A stretch of DNA of 35,339 nt from Chitinophagaceae bacterium. GTDB taxonomy: Bacteria > Bacteroidota > Bacteroidia > Cytophagales > Cytophagaceae. Below, piece by piece: positions 14,552 through 21,994 of this stretch (the stretch's first letter is position 1; every line of letters begins with the position of its first letter). The stretch spans positions 1 to 35,339 of the forward strand of contig JAQBNS010000106.1 of assembly GCA_028288405.1 (NCBI GenBank), given 5' to 3'. The notes below the pieces were generated by a model, which saw nothing but the letters and a program-made list of their open reading frames with translations, was not told where the DNA came from and made no database searches. The translations under genes and the position numbers were made by a program.

Positions 14552-15646
14552 ATGGACCGACTCAAACTAAGCACCCGCAATGTGGTAGAATCGATTTTGG
14601 TATTGCTGCTGTTCGTCGCTTTACTGGTGGCTCTGTACGATGTCATGCACTTATTTTTCGGTGTATTGACCTTTGCCTTGATCTTCTGTGTTTCTTTTGT
14701 GGATGTATTCGAGCGGTTGTGCCGTTGGCTCGGCGGGAAACGAAATATTGCTGCCGTCCTTTACGTAATAGTCTTACTGGTCATTGTCGCCCTTCCTGTC
14801 ATCTTATTCTTCTCTGCTTTTCATGCGCATGCGAATGAACTTAACAATTGGGTCGAAGCCTGGAAGACCAATGGCTTACCTGATTTACCGGCTTGGGTAA
14901 AAACACTTCCCATTGTGGGGCATGAATTGCAATTGTTTTGGGTAAACATACAAAATGATCCTGAAGGCATCTTGCATGAAAACGGTCCTCAGGCTAAAAG
15001 CATGATCCAGCAAGCCATTCACAGCGGCACGGGTATACTCGGTGTGTCGATACAGTTCATCGCAGGCATTGCTCTCTCTGCTTTCTTCCTGGCGAAGCGT
15101 CATCAGATGTTAAATCCTTTTCGTGCAGCGGCTCAACACCTCTTCGGGGAACAAGATGGTGGTAATCTCTTGCAGATTACAGAGCAAGCCATCAAAGGTG
15201 TTTCTATCGGTGTCATGGGTACTGCCTTTATAACAGCCGGTATCAGTTGGATCGGTCTGGCCATTGCGGGTATTCCTTTTTCATTGGGCATTTCTGCGCT
15301 GATCTTTTTTCTTGTCGTGATACAAGTAGGCCCTTTACCGGTATGGATACCTCTTACCATTTGGTTATTCATCGAAGGCCAGACAGGCATGGGAATCTTC
15401 ATGACGGTGTATGGCATCGTAGTGATCGTACTGGAAAATATAGCACGACCGGTTTTGATTGCTAAAAGTGGTAAAATTCCTTTTCTCGTTTTATTTGTCG
15501 GAGTCATCGGAGGCTTATCGGCCTGGGGATTTACGGGTATGTTCAAAGGTGCCATAGTCGTAGCGATCGGCTATACCGTATTCAATTCATGGCTGGAAAA
15601 AAAGAACGGGCAAAATCAACCCGCTGCTGACTCGCAAAATGTATAG
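14552..15646 (+). CDS. AI-2E family membrane permease
   Basis: 364 residues with about eight hydrophobic helices: two near the N-terminus, one at ~65-85, a soluble insertion with amphipathic helices (~90-155), then five toward the C-terminus. The region from GIAGIPFSLGISALIFF through GPLPVWIPLTIWLFIEG to ENIARPVLI is the signature end of the AI-2E (PerM/YdiK/TqsA) family. These inner-membrane proteins have been tied to autoinducer-2 export and, in other members, to Na+/H+ exchange. The transported substrate cannot be read from the sequence. Single gene, followed by a repeat-filled gap. Confidence 0.88.
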   Translation: MDRLKLSTRNVVESILVLLLFVALLVALYDVMHLFFGVLTFALIFCVSFVDVFERLCRWLGGKRNIAAVLYVIVLLVIVALPVILFFSAFHAHANELNNWVEAWKTNGLPDLPAWVKTLPIVGHELQLFWVNIQNDPEGILHENGPQAKSMIQQAIHSGTGILGVSIQFIAGIALSAFFLAKRHQMLNPFRAAAQHLFGEQDGGNLLQITEQAIKGVSIGVMGTAFITAGISWIGLAIAGIPFSLGISALIFFLVVIQVGPLPVWIPLTIWLFIEGQTGMGIFMTVYGIVVIVLENIARPVLIAKSGKIPFLVLFVGVIGGLSAWGFTGMFKGAIVVAIGYTVFNSWLEKKNGQNQPAADSQNV

Positions 15647-15700
15647 CCTGTCTTTATTAAAATAGCTCTACTCTAAGATTTAGTCGTTAGTAAGAATTTG

Positions 15701-15823
15701 ACTTGCGTTAGGGATTGAGCCATTGTCTGAGCTCTTTTTCTTTGATTCTTCCCATTGGCAACGCTTAGAGATTGATTCAAAGAAAAAAGCGAGTGGCGAA
15801 AGCCCGGCCCGCAGGGAACGCCC
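15701..15823 (+). repeat. GC-rich element family 2 (short subtype), copy a
   Basis: It begins ACTTGCGTTAGGGATTGAG and ends GCGAAAGCCCGGCCCGCAGG GAACGCCC. A central hairpin CTTTTTCTTTGA...TCAAAGAAAAAAG fills the place where copy b has a much shorter stem. It explains most of the 365-base gap 15647-16011; in the remainder I see nothing but AT-rich DNA. Confidence 0.85.
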
Positions 15824-15980
15824 TTATTAAAGATACTCTGCTTATTTCAACAATTATTAATATTTATAAAATCGCAAACCCAACAACCAAATCTTCGAGT
15901 AGAACCATTAAAATATAACCTGTCGCGATAGACCTGCAAGCTTGTCGTCTTCACACGCCTCTTCTATTCAAACTAAAAAC

Positions 15981-15988
15981 TACATTTG
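15981..15988 (+). promoter_or_regulatory. -7 element upstream of the VOC gene
   Basis: TACATTTG matches the Bacteroidota TAnnTTTG -7 consensus exactly, 23 bases before the ATG. No good -33 TTG was found at the expected spacing. Confidence 0.35.
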
Positions 15989-16011
15989 TCTATACTTTAA
16001 CCAATACGACT

Positions 16012-16485
16012 ATGCAAAAGATAACGCCCTTCTTATGGTTCAATGATAATGCAGAAGAAGCCATGAACTTCTATACTTCTGTTTTTAAAGATTCAAAAAT
16101 CGTCAGTGTCAGACGTTGGGGCAAAGGCGCTCCGGGCCCTGAAGGTACTGTGATGACAGGAACATTTGAAATCGAGGGACAACAATTTTATGTACTCAAC
16201 GGAGGACCGATGTTTAAATTTACCGAAGCGATTTCGTTGTTTGTCAATTGTAAAACAGCGGAAGAAGTAGATTTCCTTTGGGAAAAACTTTCTGAGAATG
16301 GATCGAAATCTCAATGCGGCTGGCTCAAGGACCAATTCGGATTGTCCTGGCAAATCGTACCGCAGATACTCGGCGAACTGATGAGCGACAAAGATCCCGC
16401 AAAAGTACAGCGCGTCATGCAAGCCATGATGCAAATGACCAAGCTCGACAGTGCAAAGCTATTGGCAGCAGCGGAAAAAAAATAA
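16012..16485 (+). CDS. VOC family protein (PhnB / 3-demethylubiquinone methyltransferase-like)
   Basis: 157 residues. The N-terminus [20 protein letters not shown] followed by VFKDSKI is the hallmark of the PhnB-like group of the glyoxalase/bleomycin-resistance (VOC) superfamily, with the paired [14 protein letters not shown] in the second half. These proteins fold as paired beta-alpha-beta-beta-beta units. Pfam names the group 3-demethylubiquinone-9 3-methyltransferase, but most members have no proven reaction. Cytoplasmic, single gene. Confidence 0.85.
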   Translation: MQKITPFLWFNDNAEEAMNFYTSVFKDSKIVSVRRWGKGAPGPEGTVMTGTFEIEGQQFYVLNGGPMFKFTEAISLFVNCKTAEEVDFLWEKLSENGSKSQCGWLKDQFGLSWQIVPQILGELMSDKDPAKVQRVMQAMMQMTKLDSAKLLAAAEKK

Positions 16486-16500
16486 AGAGTAAAGAGGTAC

Positions 16501-16548
16501 GAGCTAGGAGCAAGGATAAATAAATGTACTATTCCTGGCTCCTAGCTC
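16501..16548. repeat. Inverted repeat GAGCTAGGAGC / GCTCCTAGCTC
   Basis: GAGCTAGGAGCAAGGA (16501-16516) pairs with TCCTGGCTCCTAGCTC (16533-16548) with one mismatch. It lies between convergent genes (VOC and receiver protein) and resembles the GACGAGC family at 32.5 and 33.2 kb, so it may act as a two-way terminator. Confidence 0.7.
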
Positions 16549-16565
16549 TTGACTCCTAGCTTCTT

Positions 16566-17090
16566 TTATACGTCAAAAGGACTTTCTATATCATCCTTCA
16601 CCAGTTTATACTTGTAAGCTACGATCCCAAATATAACAACAGCGATCAAAACAATCACTAACAGAATAGTCAGCTTCTTATAGAAACTAGCTTCTTTACT
16701 TTTTTTATAATGCCTAATCGCACTCAATAAAAGTATTTCCGCTTTTGCCTTCGTATTCGTGGACTTGATCGCAAAACCGTGAACGCCATGTTTCACCTGG
16801 TCCAGTATCAATTCCAATTTTTCTTCACCGGAATACAAAACAATTTCTGAATCAGGAGACAATTCTTTGAGATGGAACAATAAGGCGGTGTCTTCTTGCA
16901 TAGAAACCGCATCGTGTTTCAATTCGGCGTCGAGAAAAATAACAGATGGTTTTAATTGAGGCAATTGAGCAATGCAAGTTGCAGCCTCTGTAAAAACGTG
17001 GATGCTGTATTCCGAATACTTGGTTAAATGATCTTTGATCATGTTCGCATGCTTGGCATCCGTATCCAGCAAAATGATGTTATAGCTCAT
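16566..17090 (-). CDS. Receiver-domain protein with C-terminal membrane anchor
   Basis: 174 residues. Residues 1-125 are a CheY-like receiver: acidic pair Asp9/Asp11 in LLDTDA, phospho-acceptor Asp54 in VIFLDAEL, Ser87 in VLYSGEE and Lys109 in FAIKST. Instead of a DNA-binding or enzymatic output there is a basic linker, then one hydrophobic helix (about 138-159) and a short acidic tail. The product should be a tail-anchored receiver with its signalling domain in the cytoplasm. No histidine kinase lies nearby, so it may be a phosphate sink or scaffold. The 160-base gap to the divergent flavin reductase holds the promoters. Confidence 0.8.
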   Translation of the reverse strand: MSYNIILLDTDAKHANMIKDHLTKYSEYSIHVFTEAATCIAQLPQLKPSVIFLDAELKHDAVSMQEDTALLFHLKELSPDSEIVLYSGEEKLELILDQVKHGVHGFAIKSTNTKAKAEILLLSAIRHYKKSKEASFYKKLTILLVIVLIAVVIFGIVAYKYKLVKDDIESPFDV

Positions 17091-17201
17091 GGTTTAAAAC
17101 TTTATAGACATACCTAATGTAAGTATAAAAAACGAAAAACTTATTTTATACGCCTAAAAAAACACATTCAAAAAAGGGTTAAACAAATAATGTATACATG
17201 C

Positions 17202-17230
17202 TTGTGGGCTCAGTATTTCTTTTATTTTTG
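17202..17230 (+). promoter_or_regulatory. Promoter of the flavin reductase gene
   Basis: TTG at 17202-17204 and TATTTTTG at 17223-17230, spaced by 18 bases, fit the Bacteroidota TTTG/TAnnTTTG pattern with an exact -7 match. The ATG is 24 bases further on. Confidence 0.5.
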
Positions 17231-17253
17231 GAAAGAGTTATACCGATAGGCAC

Positions 17254-17814
17254 ATGAAAAGAACGTACAGCAAAAAAGATTTTCCGGTAGATCAGATCAG
17301 GCGCTTTCTGGAACCGGGGCCTATAGTACTGGTCAGTTCGGCCTGGAAAGACGAGCAAAACATCATGACCATGGGATGGTATACCGTGATGGAATTTACA
17401 CCTTCGCTCATTGGATGCATGATCACTGCGTCCAATCATAGTTTTGAACTGATCAAAAAAAGCAAAGCTTGTGTGATCAATATACCGACAGTTGATTTGG
17501 CAAAAGAAGTAGTCGGCATCGGAAATTGTTCGGGAGAAACTATCAATAAATTTGAGCAGTTTCAACTCACTGCTCAGTCAGCCGGCAAAGTTAAAGCACC
17601 GATGATCAAAGAATGTTATGCCAACTTTGAATGTAAAGTGGTAGACACACGCATGCTTCATGCCTATAATTTCTTTATATTGGAAGTAGTGAAAGCGCAT
17701 GTTCCTTCTACCCCTAAATATCCCAAAACGATGCATTACCGAGGCAACGGCATATTCATGGTTTCAGGTCATCAATTGAATCTGCGCAAACACTTTAAAC
17801 CTCAAAATTTATAA
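17254..17814 (+). CDS. Flavin reductase family protein (FMN-binding)
   Basis: 186 residues. The sequence from EPGPIVLVSSAWKDEQNIMT through ASNHSFELIKKSKACVINIP to VGIGNCSGETINKFEQF follows the flavin_Reduct (split-barrel FMN-binding) domain. Members either reduce free FMN with NAD(P)H or hold FMN tightly as a flavoprotein. Length is normal for the family, and no signal peptide is present. It is 31 bases upstream of the DUF1304 gene and probably shares its transcript. Confidence 0.85.
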   Translation: MKRTYSKKDFPVDQIRRFLEPGPIVLVSSAWKDEQNIMTMGWYTVMEFTPSLIGCMITASNHSFELIKKSKACVINIPTVDLAKEVVGIGNCSGETINKFEQFQLTAQSAGKVKAPMIKECYANFECKVVDTRMLHAYNFFILEVVKAHVPSTPKYPKTMHYRGNGIFMVSGHQLNLRKHFKPQNL

Positions 17815-17845
17815 TTTCATTTCACACTTCTTACAATCACCGCTT

Positions 17846-18229
17846 ATGAAACTGTTTTCTCAAATTATGATCGCCCTGGTAGCCTTAGAACATTTGTACA
17901 TTTTATACCTGGAAATGTTTGCCTGGGAAACCTTAGGTAAAAAAACATTTAAAGGTTCTTTAGCGCCCGAACTATTTGCTCCTACCAAAAGATTAGCCGC
18001 TAACCAGGGATTGTACAATGGATTTCTTTCCGCCGGTTTAATCTGGAGCTTCTTCATTACCGATTCTATCTGGCAAAGTAACATTGCTGTATTTTTCCTA
18101 AGCTGCGTCACTGTTGCCGGGCTATACGGTGCTTATTCCGCTTCCAAAAGAATTTTCTTTGTACAGGCGTTACCGGCTATTATCGCGTTAATCGTAACAT
18201 TAATTGCTTCTTACCCTTGCCAAAGGTAA
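17846..18229 (+). CDS. DUF1304 small membrane protein
   Basis: 127 residues with about four membrane helices. VALEHLYILYLEMFAWET with its conserved His-Glu cluster, NQGLYNGFLSAGLIW, and the closing VAGLYGAYSASKRI...QALPAIIAL are the standard blocks of the DUF1304 family, an inner-membrane family of unknown function. The length is typical. It follows the flavin reductase at 31 bases. Confidence 0.87.
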   Translation: MKLFSQIMIALVALEHLYILYLEMFAWETLGKKTFKGSLAPELFAPTKRLAANQGLYNGFLSAGLIWSFFITDSIWQSNIAVFFLSCVTVAGLYGAYSASKRIFFVQALPAIIALIVTLIASYPCQR

Positions 18230-18247
18230 AGTCTTGAATTTGAAATG

Positions 18248-18339
18248 ACTTGCGTTAGGGATTGAGTCCCGAAGTCTCGGGATCTGAGCTTTTTCAGCGG
18301 GAAAGCGAGTGGCGAAAGCCCGGCCCGAAGGGAACGCCC
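18248..18339 (+). repeat. GC-rich element family 2 (short subtype), copy b
   Basis: ACTTGCGTTAGGGATTGAG at the start and GCGAAAGCCCGGCCCGAAGG GAACGCCC at the end, as in copy a. It contains the extra palindrome TCCCGAAGTCTCGGGA (18267-18282). It fills the gap after the DUF1304 gene. Confidence 0.85.
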
Positions 18340-18474
18340 AAATGCACAAAACAAAGCACAGGCTTACTATTTAACAATCTTTACTGCATTTCTAAATCTA
18401 TAATTCAACAATAATTCAATCTTATAGAGTATCAAAATAGTTACTGTTTTATAATAAAAACACTTAATTTAGCT

Positions 18475-19089
18475 GTGCAAACATTTTCCCAAACGAGTTT
18501 TAACGAGAATGTCTTACACACTATGATATTTTTATCAGCGAGCGTCCCTACACCCGGTAAGGAAGATTACTATGATACAGCCGACGCGATGGCTATTCAT
18601 GCTGCAGTAAGAGCTACGGTATTAGTAGTCGCTCCAAAGGTACGATTAGTTTGGGGAGGGCATCCTGCCATCACGACCATGGTGCATCATACCATTGGAA
18701 GAATGACTGCCGAAGCACGCCATCAGTTGAAGATGTATCAATCCGATTATTTCAAATCTGTTTTTCCCAAAGAGCACCAATTCTTTAGGCACATCCAGCA
18801 TATTCCTGAAACGGCGGATAAAAGAATCAGCATCACCCGTATGCGTCATCAGATGATTGAGGAAAACGAATTCAAAGCGGCTATTTTCATAGGCGGAATG
18901 AAAGGTGTAGAAAAGGAATATGAAATCTTTAGCCATGCTCATCCTAAAGCGTTGATCTTGCCTGTGGCCAGTACCGGAGCTGCCGCAAAAAATATTTACG
19001 AGAAAATGCCCATCCTTCCGGACGAACGTTTGCGTTACGATTACGAATACATTCCGCTCTTTCAATCTTTACTTCAAGAACACCTCTGA
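18475..19089 (+). CDS. SLOG-domain protein (cluster 3-like), putative nucleotide-signal sensor
   Basis: 204 residues from a GTG; an ATG at 18523 would remove 16 residues and begin MIFLSASVP. The Rossmann-like SLOG pattern is visible: IFLSASVP, then VWGGHPAI (residues 60-66), MYQSDYF, AIFIGGMKGVEKE (136-148) and a final PVASTGAAAKN. SLOG domains bind nucleotide-derived ligands; in Thoeris ThsA the SLOG domain senses the cyclic ADP-ribose isomer made by the TIR protein and activates a fused SIR2 NADase. Here there is no fused effector: the whole protein is the SLOG domain. The TIR-like gene starts nine bases after its stop, so the two are surely co-expressed. Confidence 0.75.
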   Translation: MQTFSQTSFNENVLHTMIFLSASVPTPGKEDYYDTADAMAIHAAVRATVLVVAPKVRLVWGGHPAITTMVHHTIGRMTAEARHQLKMYQSDYFKSVFPKEHQFFRHIQHIPETADKRISITRMRHQMIEENEFKAAIFIGGMKGVEKEYEIFSHAHPKALILPVASTGAAAKNIYEKMPILPDERLRYDYEYIPLFQSLLQEHL

Positions 19090-19098
19090 TCTTTTCTC

Positions 19099-19482
19099 AT
19101 GCCTTCATCGACACGCAAAAAAGTATTTATCAGTTTTGATTTTGACAACGATAAATTGCTAAAAGATTCTTTCATCGGCCAATGTAAGCTGGAGCAATCC
19201 CCTTTTGAGGTAATGGACTATTCCCTTAAAGAAGCTTCCAAAGAAAAAGAATGGGAGGAGAAAGCCAGAAAAAAAATCGAACAAGCAGACCTTGTCATTG
19301 TTATGCTTGGAGCAGCAACACACAAATCACCCGGTGTGTTGAAGGAAATAGCCATTGCGAAAGAATTAAAAAAGAAAGTCATTCAACTCATCGGCCATAA
19401 AGACGGCGCATACCAACGCATCAAAGGAGCAGGACACTTGTACCATTGGAAGTGGGAAATTTTAAAAAAAATATTGGACTAA
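19099..19482 (+). CDS. TIR-like (MTH538/ThsB-type) protein
   Basis: 127 residues, one domain. KKVFISFDFDNDKLLKDSFI opens like ThsB/MTH538 proteins (Pfam ThsB_TIR, formerly DUF1863). It continues with FEVMDYSLKEAS, KKIEQADLVIVMLG, THKSPGVLKEIAIAKELKKK and VIQLIG, the TIR-like flavodoxin order with a glutamate in LKEIAIA at the place of the family's catalytic Glu. Such proteins make a cyclic nucleotide signal from NAD on phage infection in Thoeris. It pairs with the SLOG gene before it (nine-base gap). Activity is inferred, not shown. Confidence 0.78.
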   Translation: MPSSTRKKVFISFDFDNDKLLKDSFIGQCKLEQSPFEVMDYSLKEASKEKEWEEKARKKIEQADLVIVMLGAATHKSPGVLKEIAIAKELKKKVIQLIGHKDGAYQRIKGAGHLYHWKWEILKKILD

Positions 19483-19602
19483 AATAAAAGAAGTATAGAA
19501 CTAAAAGAACTTCGTTTACTTTTTGCGCTATACTTCATAAAATATGAAACATTTCATTTATCTTGATAGTTACTTATCATTTCTTGAGTTAAACTTTTGA
19601 CT

Positions 19603-20073
19603 ATGGATTCCATTGAATTGGTAAAATTACTTCAGCAAGAAAAGGAGAAAGGTCTCTCCTGTCTGTACGACAAGTACGCCGCTGCCCTGAACGGCATCGT
19701 AGCGCGTATCATCGTTTCAGAAGCGCTTGCGGAAGAAGTTTTACAACAGATTTTTCTAAAAGTGGCGCTTTCCATCGACGCTTACGAAAAAGAAAACTGC
19801 TCTTTGTTTACCTGGATGAGCCGCATAGCTCGCCAGGAAGCGCTTATAGCGCTGGAAACACACAGTCCGGAAGAACGAGCCGGAAAATCTACACATCCAT
19901 TAGTTTCGAATACCGGTAATGATTGCAAAGATGTATTGAACTATATCTATGTATTAGGCTATACTCCACTAGAAACCGCCCAACATCTTGATCTTTCACT
20001 AGACGAGGTAAAAGCAAAATTGCGAATGGCTGTCAATCAAATCAGACAGTCCTGTCAAAGCAATATGGCTTAA
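19603..20073 (+). CDS. ECF-type RNA polymerase sigma factor
   Basis: 156 residues from the ATG at 19603. Region 2 is YDKYAAALNGIVARIIVSEA...VLQQIFLKVALSI...LFTWMSRIARQEAL and region 4 is the short helix-turn-helix GYTPLETAQHLDLSLDEVKA...AVNQIRQ. Region 4 is reduced: the usual LPxxxRxVF helix is shortened to DVLNYIYVLG. It directs RNA polymerase to stress or envelope promoters. The next gene, 40 bases on, is its likely anti-sigma partner. It begins about 120 bases after the TIR-like gene, and a functional link to that pair is only a possibility. Confidence 0.82.
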   Translation: MDSIELVKLLQQEKEKGLSCLYDKYAAALNGIVARIIVSEALAEEVLQQIFLKVALSIDAYEKENCSLFTWMSRIARQEALIALETHSPEERAGKSTHPLVSNTGNDCKDVLNYIYVLGYTPLETAQHLDLSLDEVKAKLRMAVNQIRQSCQSNMA

Positions 20074-20113
20074 GGAAAAAAACTTTTATTATCTTATCAA
20101 TAGATACAACAAC

Positions 20114-20722
20114 ATGAACCTAAATGAAATCCGTGAATCCGGGTTATTAGAATTATATGTACACGGTGCGCTGGAAGAAGACGAACGATTGATCGTTGAA
20201 CAGGCACTTCAAGCATATCCTGAATTAAGGCTGGAACTGGAAGATATTGAGTTAGCGCTATTGAACCATGCTCAACACTATGCGATAAAACCGCATGGTG
20301 TTGTCAAACCCTTGCTGCTTGCTACGTTTGATTACCTGGAGCGATTGAAAAAAGGAGAAGCTCCATGTTCTCCGCCTATGCTGCATGAGCATTCTATCGT
20401 TGCGGACTACAGTCAATGGCTGGAACGCGCAGACATGACAAGACCTGCGGACATGGAAGCCATGTATGCCAGACTCATTGCTCATGAACCCGATAAAGTA
20501 ACAGCCATCGTATGGCTTCGTTTTGGAGCACCGGGAGAAGTTCATACCAAAGAATATGAAAAATTCCTGATTGTAGAAGGTACCTGCACGATCACCATCG
20601 GTACCGAAGAACACCGCCTCAAGGCAGGAGATTACCTCTCTATCCCTCTGTATATTAATCATCACGTTACTGTCACCTCTCCTATTCCTTGTAAAATTAT
20701 CCTGCAACGAATCGCCGCCTAA
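20114..20722 (+). CDS. Cupin-type anti-sigma factor (ChrR-like)
   Basis: 202 residues. The N-terminal half (1-90) is helical (ESGLLELYVHGALEEDERLI) and resembles anti-sigma domains, but lacks the HxxxCxxC zinc motif of the ZAS group. The C-terminal half is a cupin barrel: VHTKEYEKFLIVEG, then RLKAGDYLSIPLYINHHV, with His, Glu and a late His as potential metal ligands. ChrR of Rhodobacter has this layout and releases its sigma factor in response to singlet oxygen. By analogy this protein would hold the preceding ECF sigma and sense a chemical signal with its cupin. Cytoplasmic, no membrane segment. Confidence 0.8.
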   Translation: MNLNEIRESGLLELYVHGALEEDERLIVEQALQAYPELRLELEDIELALLNHAQHYAIKPHGVVKPLLLATFDYLERLKKGEAPCSPPMLHEHSIVADYSQWLERADMTRPADMEAMYARLIAHEPDKVTAIVWLRFGAPGEVHTKEYEKFLIVEGTCTITIGTEEHRLKAGDYLSIPLYINHHVTVTSPIPCKIILQRIAA

Positions 20723-20887
20723 CGACAAATCTTGTTGTATCCTTTTAAAATACCCAAGCTCTTACTGGGGATTTATGGGACAATCTGTTTGAAATCCGCT
20801 TTTTTTTCTTCTTATTTAGTTAGTATATCAGTTCCGGACAAAGAACGCTTGCACGTCTTTGCAACGACTGTTTTTAACAAACCTCAC

Positions 20888-21304
20888 ATGACAACAACTA
20901 CTTATCCCACCAAAATCGGAATTGAGTTGATTTTGCCGCTTGTTTCTGTATTTGGCCTTTCTTCTGCATTACTTATTTATCATGAAGCCTGGGTAGGTTT
21001 ACTCATCAACATGACCGCTATTGTCGGTATTTGTTACGTTTGTATTCATACTACGTACACGATTGAAGGCAATCTATTATGTATCAAGTCTCCGCTTATT
21101 TCACCGATTACGATAGACATTGATAGCATACAAAAAATACAGGAGTCCAGAGATCCTATGAGTTCTCCAGCCGGTTCTTTGGATAGACTTGAAATCATTT
21201 ATGGGGAAACAGATCGAGTATTAATCTCCCCAAAATGTAAAAAAGAATTCCTTCAGCAAATGAAGGATTTGAAACCGGGAATTGAAATTGTAATGAGAAG
21301 ATAA
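20888..21304 (+). CDS. Membrane-anchored bacterial PH-domain protein (bPH_4 type)
   Basis: 138 residues from the ATG at 20888. The frame runs back to 20732, but those residues look non-coding. Two hydrophobic helices at the N-terminus (IELILPLVSVFGLSSALLIY and a second close by) are followed by a pleckstrin-like domain: YTIEGNLLCIKS, IDIDSIQKIQESRDPMSSPA, LEIIYGETDRVLISPKCKKE. This matches the bPH_4 family (formerly DUF1200), found as small membrane proteins of unknown function. The 165 bases before the start hold nothing I recognise. Confidence 0.72.
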   Translation: MTTTTYPTKIGIELILPLVSVFGLSSALLIYHEAWVGLLINMTAIVGICYVCIHTTYTIEGNLLCIKSPLISPITIDIDSIQKIQESRDPMSSPAGSLDRLEIIYGETDRVLISPKCKKEFLQQMKDLKPGIEIVMRR

Positions 21305-21323
21305 ATTTAATAAAATCCTTACC

Positions 21324-21836
21324 ATGATGTGTTTGAAATACCTTGTTGCTGTTCTCTTATTCTTTTGTGTAACCGTTTCAGGCTATGCCCAAACCATTCA
21401 AGCCGATCAATTAATCGGCAATTGGGATTTGACCGTGTACGAGTTAAAAGGCAAGGATCAAAAAATGACCCTACTGTTTGACAACAGCAATGTAGATTCT
21501 AGTTTTAACGTATTGGTCACCAAAATGGCCAATGACGAAAGCTCTTCCTCAGGCAATATACCGGCAGATAGTCTGGCCTTATTAAAAAAACAATATATTC
21601 AGCAGGTGAAATATTTGTCTAAATCCTATTTCAAATTTTTACCCCAAGGCAAATGCAAGCACAATCTGATCAACGACAGGCAAAAATTTAAAACACAAGA
21701 AGACACTTATACCGTCAAAGACAACACCATTGTATTGGGCGACGGCTCTAAATACAAAATCACAGCGATTACCGCCAAGAAGATGACTATCCAGTCGAAC
21801 AGCGGAAAAATGCAATTGACTTACACCAAACAATAG
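21324..21836 (+). CDS. Secreted lipocalin-like protein
   Basis: 170 residues. Signal peptide MMCLKYLVAVLLFFCVTVSG ending YAQ; the mature chain opens with QLIGNWDLTVYELKGK, the G-x-W entry of lipocalin-like beta-barrels, and ends in alternating strands (ITAITAKKMTIQ...QLTYTKQ). This is common for small Bacteroidota envelope proteins, probably periplasmic with a barrel that might bind a lipid or other small ligand. No active-site motif is visible. It is 19 bases after the PH-domain gene. Confidence 0.62.
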   Translation: MMCLKYLVAVLLFFCVTVSGYAQTIQADQLIGNWDLTVYELKGKDQKMTLLFDNSNVDSSFNVLVTKMANDESSSSGNIPADSLALLKKQYIQQVKYLSKSYFKFLPQGKCKHNLINDRQKFKTQEDTYTVKDNTIVLGDGSKYKITAITAKKMTIQSNSGKMQLTYTKQ

Positions 21837-21945
21837 AGCGAAGCGCGGAGAAACAGAGCGAAGAATTTATCGCTGTTTCACGCACGGCCTTTTTTAGATT
21901 TCCCTTTTCATTTTCGCTCTTCGCTCCCCGCTCTTCGCACTCTTT
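21837..21945. repeat. AGCGAAG/CTTCGCT inverted repeat block
   Basis: AGAGCGAA-type units right after the stop (21833-21866) face CGCTCTTCGCT-type units at 21914-21942 across a spacer. The match is imperfect but long, and the layout is the same as that of the other gene-end heptamer blocks. Confidence 0.55.
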
Positions 21946-21994
21946 CCTGTGGCACGATTTTCTTAGTTAACTCTAAAAAAATCCGCTATTAATT

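Noticed and set aside
15133-15555. 140-residue frame antisense to the AI-2E permease gene
   Set aside because: Rich in Pro, Met and Thr as expected from the reverse of a hydrophobic gene; no homologous pattern.
20732-20887. Extended N-terminus of the PH-domain protein from a TTG start
   Set aside because: The extra 52 residues have no membrane or signal logic and precede an ATG that opens the first membrane helix directly.
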